Positions 58,143 through 64,000 of a stretch of DNA of 64,000 nucleotides are shown here, in pieces. How positions within the stretch are numbered: position 1 is the stretch's first letter; each line of letters starts with the position of its first letter. This DNA is from Candidatus Dormiibacterota bacterium (GTDB taxonomy: Bacteria; Chloroflexota; Dormibacteria; Aeolococcales; Aeolococcaceae): positions 1 through 64,000 of the forward strand of contig PLZA01000018.1 in the NCBI GenBank assembly GCA_003153505.1, read 5' to 3'. The notes under the pieces were generated by a model. It made no database searches. It had not been told where the DNA came from and saw nothing but the letters and a program-made list of their open reading frames with translations. The translations under genes and the position numbers were made by a program.

Positions 58143-60371
58143 GTGCCCGGCGGTGATTCGGTGAAAGCCAGATTCCTCGTGGCCGCTTCAGGGGCGCTGC
58201 TCCTGGCAGCGACCCAGGGCGCCGGTATCGTCGCCGCCAGCGCGCCCGTGATCACCGGCTGCTCGCCAACCGCCTGCACCCCTGGAACGACCGTCGGCCT
58301 GACCACCACCAAGGGTGTTCCGGTGCCGGCGGCGGCGGGTGCCTACGCGTGGGGCATGGCCACCGAGCCCGACGGATCCATCCTTGTCGGTGACTACTGG
58401 AACTACCGCATCGATCATTTCAACGCCGATGGCTCCGAGGCGACGCCGTTCGTGGTCACCAACAGCAAGGTGGGCTTCGGGCCGAATACCAATCAGGCAC
58501 CCTTCGGGATCTGCGTCGACAAGAGCGATGGGCCCTACGAGGGCTACATCTACATGACGGAGGGGAGCCTGTACAACGTCAACCAGTACGACCCCAACGG
58601 CAACTGGGTGACCACCTGGGGCACCAACAAGGCGGTCACGACGGTGCCCTTCCAGTACCCGTCGCAGTGCACCGTCGGCCCGAACGGGCTCGTCTACATC
58701 GCCAACCAGTGGGGCACACCCAACAAGAGCCTCCAGGGGATCGTGGTCCTCGATCCCCGCTATCACGTCACCGCCGCCGACGCCTCGACAAGCGCCGGGA
58801 GCACTGCCGTTTCGGCACCTGACGCGGGGTTCACCGCCGGTGACGTCGGCGCCCCCATCAAGGGATCGGGAATCCCCACTGGTGACACGATCGTCAGCGT
58901 CACGTCCTCAACGCAGGCCGTCATGGCGACAGCGGCATCAGGAACGTCCACCACGACCGTGCTCACGCTCGGGAACGCGGCGGTCATCGACTCACCACCG
59001 GCACCCAACAGCTTCGTCCAGCCTCGAAGCCTCGCCTTTGACAGCGCCGGCAACCTGTGGGTGGCTGACGAGGGTCACAAGCGGGTCGACATCTTCTACG
59101 CGAGCAGCGGGGTGAACCTGGATGGCAAGCCGAACAAGACCATCCCATCACCGCCGTGCGACCCGATCGTGGTGGGCTGCACCGGCACGACCTTCGACAT
59201 GCGCGGCCTGGCTGTCGATACCACCAACCAACTCGCCTTTGTCACCAACGGCCAGGGATGCGTCGTGTCGGAGTTCAACGCGAATCCGAGCAGCCCCAAC
59301 TACGGCCAGTTCCTGCTCAACTTCGGCGGCGTTCCTGCCGGCGGCAGTGACTGCGGCACGGCGAACGGTCAATTCGAGGATGGAGCCCGGGACATCGCGG
59401 TCTCCGGAACGGGCCAGGTGTGGGTGGCCGACCTCGGCAGCTTCCGCGCGCAGCTCTTCGATGAGAGCGGCAACTTCCTCTCGGCCGTCCCCAACCCACC
59501 GGCACCGCCGCCCACCGGAGGCTTCAACGGGCCTCGCGGAGCCGCGTTCGATACCGCGGGCGACATGTTCGTCTCCGATATGTACAACGAACGCATTGAA
59601 GAGTTCACCCCCAACGGTTCTGGCGGCTTCACGTTCGACCAGGTCTGGGGAATGCGTGGCAACGGCCCGGGCCAGTTCAACTATCCCCGCCTCGCATGCT
59701 GGGATCCGTTCACCGCGCTGAAGAGTGGCGGCACTGGAGCGCTGATCGTCACCAACACCGACTCCAACATGATCGTGGCTTGGAACCCCAGCGCCAACCC
59801 GCCGGCGGTGGTGTGGTCGTCGAGTGCCGGAACGCCGCCCGTGGGCACGCTCGCCACTCCGTATGGGGTCGCCTGTGATCCCGCGACCGGGGACGTCTAC
59901 GTCGCCAACAGCAACGCCAAGGACGTGGTCGTGTTCGACAGCGCCGGCAATCAGCTCGGGACCATGGGCAGCACCGACAAGCTCGGGTTCACCCGGGGGA
60001 TCTGGGTCGACTCAGATGGCTCGGTGTGGGCGGACAACGACTCCGGTGGGTACGTGTACCACTTCGCATCGTGGTCCGCCGGCGGGGCCGAACTGGGATC
60101 GTTCAACGTCAACAAGGCGCTCGGCCTCACGGGTGCCGGCGCCGGCGTCTTTGGCATCGCAGGGGACCTCAACTATCTCTACATCGCGCTGTCGAGCATC
60201 AACGAGGTGGGTCAGTTCACCCGTGCGGGCACCCTGGTGGGCACGTTCGGCGGATACGGCACCAAGGTGGGGACGATGCGCACGCCCCAGGGCCTGACGT
60301 TCGGCCCGGACGGGACGCTCTACGTGGTCGAGGAAAACAACAACCGGGTCAGTCACTGGACCGTCCCCTGA
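58143..60371 (+). CDS. Secreted NHL-repeat beta-propeller protein with inserted domain
   Basis: 742 aa from GTG at 58143; GTG at 58161 would put the signal peptide (KARFLVAASGALLLAATQGA) at the very start. NHL blades recur with the core G-I/L-A-x-D/V-x-x-G-x-x-Y/W-V-A-D, for example SLAFDSAGNLWVADEG, GAAFDTAGDMFVSDMYNERI and GVACDPATGDVYVANSN. An inserted Ser/Thr/Ala-rich domain at about residues 208-280 (DAGFTAGDVGAPIKGSGIP) resembles the small beta domains of phage-tail or surface proteins. No anchor is visible. The role may be in binding glycans or proteins outside the cell. Confidence 0.83.
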   Translation: MPGGDSVKARFLVAASGALLLAATQGAGIVAASAPVITGCSPTACTPGTTVGLTTTKGVPVPAAAGAYAWGMATEPDGSILVGDYWNYRIDHFNADGSEATPFVVTNSKVGFGPNTNQAPFGICVDKSDGPYEGYIYMTEGSLYNVNQYDPNGNWVTTWGTNKAVTTVPFQYPSQCTVGPNGLVYIANQWGTPNKSLQGIVVLDPRYHVTAADASTSAGSTAVSAPDAGFTAGDVGAPIKGSGIPTGDTIVSVTSSTQAVMATAASGTSTTTVLTLGNAAVIDSPPAPNSFVQPRSLAFDSAGNLWVADEGHKRVDIFYASSGVNLDGKPNKTIPSPPCDPIVVGCTGTTFDMRGLAVDTTNQLAFVTNGQGCVVSEFNANPSSPNYGQFLLNFGGVPAGGSDCGTANGQFEDGARDIAVSGTGQVWVADLGSFRAQLFDESGNFLSAVPNPPAPPPTGGFNGPRGAAFDTAGDMFVSDMYNERIEEFTPNGSGGFTFDQVWGMRGNGPGQFNYPRLACWDPFTALKSGGTGALIVTNTDSNMIVAWNPSANPPAVVWSSSAGTPPVGTLATPYGVACDPATGDVYVANSNAKDVVVFDSAGNQLGTMGSTDKLGFTRGIWVDSDGSVWADNDSGGYVYHFASWSAGGAELGSFNVNKALGLTGAGAGVFGIAGDLNYLYIALSSINEVGQFTRAGTLVGTFGGYGTKVGTMRTPQGLTFGPDGTLYVVEENNNRVSHWTVP

Positions 60372-60435
60372 GCCGGACCTGACTTCACAAACAGGCTGGG
60401 TCGCGGCCCAGGCTGCGGGTGCGGACGTGGCGCGT

Positions 60436-60464
60436 TTGCTGCGAATGATGGGGGATGATAGAAT
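60436..60464 (+). promoter_or_regulatory. Sigma-70-like promoter before the second NHL gene
   Basis: TTGCTG (60436-60441), exactly 17 bp, TAGAAT (60459-60464); each hexamer is a good consensus match. It sits 57 bp before the ATG at 60522 and implies that this NHL gene is transcribed separately from the first. Confidence 0.6.
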
Positions 60465-60521
60465 CACGATCGGACCAGGGAAATTGATCGGCAGGGTGAG
60501 CCGCGTGGCTCGAGGGGGCAC

Positions 60522-62519
60522 ATGAGCACGGGAAGGCATTCGGTTCGCAGCATCACAATTGGTACGCGCACGGGCCTCGTGCTCGGCGCGGCGATCGCCA
60601 TCCCCGCGTTGGTCTCGGCGATGCCGGTCAGCGCGGCGAACGCGACCGTCACTGCCGGATACTCGGCGACGATCGGCGGGCCAGGTCACGCGGCGACGTA
60701 CCCGTCGGGGATGGAGATTGCGCCCAACGGCAACGTCATCGTCGCCGACACCGGCAACGATCAGGTCGCCGAGTACACGTCGACGGGAACCCTCTTGTGG
60801 CGCGTGGGATCCGAGGGCAATGCAGCACCCTGTGGCGCGAACCCAGCGGGCTTTCCGCAATTCGAGCAACCGCGTGATGTCGGAGTCGACTCGTCGGGAA
60901 ACGTCTACGTTGCTGACAACGGCAACGGCCGCATCCTGAAGCTCAACGGCACCAACGGCAAGTGCCTCGTCAAGCCGTTCAAGATGCCGGGCGGCGGAGC
61001 GCCGATCGGCGTGACGGTCAATACGACGCCGGCCGGCCAGCTTGTCTACGTCGCCAACGGGACCAAGAGCCAGGTCATCGTGTTCAACACCACGGGCGCC
61101 GTGGTCCAGACGATCTCCTCGAACGGGGTCTGCACCCTCAACCGGATGCGCGACGCGACGGCTGATGCGACGGGGAACGTCTACGTCGCCAACTATGAAA
61201 GCAACGACATCCTCGTGTTCAATGCCAGCGGCACATGCCTGACGAAGTACGGCACCAAGGGCAAGAACTCCACCGGCGGTGTGTGCAACGGCAACGGCAC
61301 CGGCACCTTCGCGAACCCGTACGGCATCGCGATCGGTACCGATCCCTTCATCAAGGGCGGCACGCCCGGTGAGGCGGTCTACGTCGCCGACTCCAACGAC
61401 GACTGCCTCCAGGAGTTCAGCACCACGTCAGGCGGCGTCTTGACATGGGTGGCCAATATCGGGGGGCCCGGCACTGACGCGCAGACCGGCACCTTCACCC
61501 AGCTGCGACGTGTCGCCGTGGACTCAAGCGGCAACGTCTGGGGAGCCGACCTCTGGGGCTACCGCGTCGTGGAGTTCACGCGCTCGTCCACCGGCTACGC
61601 TTATGGTCAGACGATTCCGAATCCGATCGTCCCGCCCGGCAACACCGACACGTCGGTGTTCAACCAGGTTCGCGGCATCTCGTTCGATGCCGCTGGTGAC
61701 GTGGTAGCGATGGACTCGGTCAATCAGCGCGCGGATACCTTCACCTCGGCGGGAGCGCTCATCAACACGTGCGGTCAGCGCGGCTTCACCAGCACCGGTG
61801 ACTTCAACTGGCCCCGCGGCATTGCGGTCGACCCGGCCACCGGCAACTACTGGATCGCCGACACCAAGCAGAGCGACCTGCAGATCCTCCAGCCTCTGGT
61901 GAGCGGTTGCAACGGCCTCGCAGAATTTGGCGTCGTCGGCACCGTGCTTGGTGACGACAACTATCCCTACTCGATCGCCATCGGCGGCGGCTACGCCTGG
62001 ATCGCCGACACCAAGAACAACCGCATCGAGTCGTGGAACGTTGCCGGTTCGACCCCGCCGAACAAGCCCGATCCGATCAGCACCTACGGCACCAAGGGTT
62101 CCGGCACCGGTCAGTTCTCGACCCCGGCCGGCGTGGCCATCGACCCGACGACGGGCAACCTGTTCGTCGCGGACAGCGTGAACAAGCGCATCGTCGAGCT
62201 TGCGGTCAGCAATGGCAAGGTGACCTCGCAGGTGGCAACCTTCGGCACAGGCCTGGGCCTGAATCTGCCGTACGGCGTCGCGTCGAACGGTGCCGGCCTC
62301 CTGGCCGTGGCCGACCGCAACAACAATCGGGTGCTCGTGATCAACGAATCCGACAGCACCCTCGCCTCCACCATCAATGGCAGCAATGCGCCGGTCGACG
62401 AGTACGGTCAGAACGCGCTCACCAACCCGGAGAACGTCGCCTTCGGGCCTGACGGCAAGCTCTACATCGCTGATACATACAACGACCGGATACTGGTCTA
62501 CACCCTGACCGTCGCGTAG
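60522..62519 (+). CDS. Secreted NHL-repeat beta-propeller protein
   Basis: 665 aa. A twin-basic N-terminus and hydrophobic stretch end at PVSAANA, a likely signal peptidase site. Roughly ten NHL blades follow, such as MEIAPNGNVIVADTGNDQV, DVGVDSSGNVYVADNGNGRI, GIAVDPATGNYWIADTKQSD and GVAIDPTTGNLFVADSVNKR, ending in VAFGPDGKLYIADTYNDRIL. That could make one or two six-bladed propellers. Cys residues are scattered and may form disulfides. It is paralogous to its two neighbours. Confidence 0.85.
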   Translation: MSTGRHSVRSITIGTRTGLVLGAAIAIPALVSAMPVSAANATVTAGYSATIGGPGHAATYPSGMEIAPNGNVIVADTGNDQVAEYTSTGTLLWRVGSEGNAAPCGANPAGFPQFEQPRDVGVDSSGNVYVADNGNGRILKLNGTNGKCLVKPFKMPGGGAPIGVTVNTTPAGQLVYVANGTKSQVIVFNTTGAVVQTISSNGVCTLNRMRDATADATGNVYVANYESNDILVFNASGTCLTKYGTKGKNSTGGVCNGNGTGTFANPYGIAIGTDPFIKGGTPGEAVYVADSNDDCLQEFSTTSGGVLTWVANIGGPGTDAQTGTFTQLRRVAVDSSGNVWGADLWGYRVVEFTRSSTGYAYGQTIPNPIVPPGNTDTSVFNQVRGISFDAAGDVVAMDSVNQRADTFTSAGALINTCGQRGFTSTGDFNWPRGIAVDPATGNYWIADTKQSDLQILQPLVSGCNGLAEFGVVGTVLGDDNYPYSIAIGGGYAWIADTKNNRIESWNVAGSTPPNKPDPISTYGTKGSGTGQFSTPAGVAIDPTTGNLFVADSVNKRIVELAVSNGKVTSQVATFGTGLGLNLPYGVASNGAGLLAVADRNNNRVLVINESDSTLASTINGSNAPVDEYGQNALTNPENVAFGPDGKLYIADTYNDRILVYTLTVA

Positions 62520-62543
62520 GGTGCAGAGAGAGAGGGGATAGGG

Positions 62544-64000
62544 GTGAACTTCAAACGTCCGACTGCGCGCACTGCCGTTCTGGCACTTGGCGCTGGTTCG
62601 ATGCTGGCTTCCATTGCGCTCGGTTCCGGAATGACGCGCGCCGCCGCAGCGGCATGGACGCCACCCGGCTATGTGCGTTCGGTGGGCGGCACCGGAACCG
62701 CGGGCGTGTACGCGTGGGGCATCCAGTACGACGCTGCGACCAACCAGATCGAGGTCGCCGACTACTGGAACTTCTTCGTCCGCAGCTATTCGCCGACAGG
62801 GACACAGACGGCGTCCTTCTACCAGTCGGCGTCGACCCGGCAGGGCCAGCCCGAGTCGATCGCGGTGAACCCGCAGAACGGTGACATCTACGTGGCTGAG
62901 AACGGCACGCAGAAGGCGGCCGGCTACATCGCGCACTTCACCTCCTCCGGCACCTACGTCAGTGAGATCAACACGCAGTCTGAATACACAGCGTGGATCG
63001 CGATCGACAACACCAACCACCTCTACGTCGTGAACGGGCACCTCTCCGGCGGCTCGCGCAACCCCAACAGGGTGCAGGAGTACGACATCTCACAGCCCTC
63101 CGCTCCGCAGGTCAACTCCTGGGGAACGTACGGTACCGGGAGCTGCGATTTCATCCAGGCGATGGGGATCAGCACGGACGCGGCCGGTAACGTGTACGTG
63201 GCGGATGCGCAGAACTACTACATCGCCGAGTTCAAGCCGAGCACGAGCCCCAATGGTGGAGCGACGTGCGTCCAGGACATCGGCTCGCAGGGTCACGCGG
63301 TCGGTCAGTTCTATGGAGATCTGCGTGGCGTGGCGGTCGACCAGAAGAACAATCTCCTTTACGTCTCGGACGCCGCCGGCTATCGAATCGAGGAGTTCAA
63401 CCTTGCGACCACGCCGCCAACCGCGGTGGCGAGCATCGGTTCCCAGGGCACCGGGAACGGGCAGCTCGGTGACGGCGCCCGGCAGATCGCCGTGGACGGC
63501 TCCGGCGACCTGTGGGCCGCCGATTACAGCAACTTCCGCTTCGAGGAGTTCTCGCCGACCGGCGCCTTCATGGCCATGTATCCCAACCCGGCAGAGCCGC
63601 CCGCACCAGGCTTTCTCTCCGAGGCGCGTGGCGTTGCGGTCAGTCCTGTCGACGGGACCGTCTGGGTGGCTGATTCCTGGAGCGACCGCTTTCAAAAGTT
63701 CGCCTCAGATGGCACCTTCATCGGTGCATGGGGACATCGCGGGAGCACGGCACCGTACGGCCTCGACTACCCGCGTGGCATCGGGGTGGATCCGAATGGC
63801 AACGTGTGGGTTGCCGACACACGGGACTACGTCATTCGAATCTACGACAGCAACGGCAACTACCTGACCAGCATTGGAACCGGGACCGACTCGAGCTCGC
63901 CCGGGAGCTTCTCCGCGCCTGACTACGTCACCTTCTCTGGCGGCAATGCCTACATCGCTGACTACTGGTCCTGCACGATGACCGTGTGGACGGATCCGTC
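62544..64000 (+). CDS. Secreted NHL-repeat protein, 3' end beyond the window
   Basis: The frame opens at GTG 62544 after a purine-rich leader (GAGAGAGAGGGGATAGG) and stays open to the last base, giving 485 residues. A signal peptide ends near TRAAAAA, and the mature part starts WTPPGYVRSVGGTGTAGVYA. Blades include IQYDAATNQIEVADYWNFFV, GISTDAAGNVYVADAQNYYI and GIGVDPNGNVWVADTRDYVI. It starts 24 bp after the stop of the previous NHL gene and is probably in the same transcript. Confidence 0.85.
   Translation, partial: MNFKRPTARTAVLALGAGSMLASIALGSGMTRAAAAAWTPPGYVRSVGGTGTAGVYAWGIQYDAATNQIEVADYWNFFVRSYSPTGTQTASFYQSASTRQGQPESIAVNPQNGDIYVAENGTQKAAGYIAHFTSSGTYVSEINTQSEYTAWIAIDNTNHLYVVNGHLSGGSRNPNRVQEYDISQPSAPQVNSWGTYGTGSCDFIQAMGISTDAAGNVYVADAQNYYIAEFKPSTSPNGGATCVQDIGSQGHAVGQFYGDLRGVAVDQKNNLLYVSDAAGYRIEEFNLATTPPTAVASIGSQGTGNGQLGDGARQIAVDGSGDLWAADYSNFRFEEFSPTGAFMAMYPNPAEPPAPGFLSEARGVAVSPVDGTVWVADSWSDRFQKFASDGTFIGAWGHRGSTAPYGLDYPRGIGVDPNGNVWVADTRDYVIRIYDSNGNYLTSIGTGTDSSSPGSFSAPDYVTFSGGNAYIADYWSCTMTVWTDP

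Overview
The window is high-GC, densely coded bacterial DNA. Many genes start with GTG, and many neighbours join by ATGA, GTGA or TGATG overlaps. It contains a LytR-CpsA-Psr (LCP) protein, a Flp-type pilin with TadE/TadG-like genes, a lipoprotein, a proline/threonine-stalked surface protein and several secreted beta-propellers. This suits a soil-dwelling Terrabacteria lineage (actinobacterial, or a Chloroflexota/Dormibacterota-like group). I cannot fix the phylum from sequence alone. No rRNA, tRNA, CRISPR array or intact transposase was recognised.

Layout. 0-3.6 kb: end of an NTF2-like gene, then an overlapping signalling operon (membrane histidine kinase, lone receiver, receiver-adenylate cyclase). 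3.6-4.76 kb: non-coding debris with two relics of HNH endonuclease genes and short repeats. 4.76-13.3 kb: aromatic catabolism. Hydroxyquinol 1,2-dioxygenase and pobA are on the minus strand. They diverge from a pca operon, pcaI-pcaJ-(pcaF remnant)-pcaH-pcaG-pcaB-pcaD-pcaC-iclR, across an intergenic region carrying GTTCG-N5-CGAAC-type sites. 13.3-14.6 kb: an alpha/beta hydrolase and a DUF1697 protein. 14.6-21.7 kb: an aryl-CoA pathway that looks like aerobic 2-aminobenzoyl-CoA (anthranilate) degradation. It has a bifunctional monooxygenase/reductase facing a creatininase-family protein, an aryl-CoA ligase, an enoyl-CoA hydratase, a Rid-family protein and an acyl-CoA dehydrogenase.

21.7-32.7 kb: acetyltransferase, an OmpR-type two-component system followed by a Flp pilin, a drug-efflux MFS protein, a small bis-heme-like membrane protein, an aldo/keto reductase, a GGDEF-EAL protein, an HtrA-like protease and a frameshifted TMEM175-like channel. 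32.8-37 kb: LCP protein with a coupled beta-propeller, and a GT39 family membrane glycosyltransferase with a glycine-rich tail. 37-40.3 kb: TadG/TadE/TadE-like pilus genes, two of which are broken as given. 40.6-43.3 kb: acetyl-CoA synthetase and an acetate transporter.

43.4-58 kb: a cell-surface polysaccharide locus. It holds two sulfotransferases, a polyprenyl-phosphate sugar-1-phosphate transferase, a lipoprotein, a stalked surface protein, a Wzz-like protein, a tandem double-sulfotransferase, a MurJ/Wzx-like flippase, an O-antigen ligase/polymerase and two GT4 glycosyltransferases. Together these suggest a sulfated exopolysaccharide. 58-64 kb: three consecutive secreted NHL-repeat proteins, the last running off the window.

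Several genes carry lesions: an internal deletion of the thiolase, single-base frameshifts in three genes and one in-frame TAG. Some of these may be assembly errors rather than biology.
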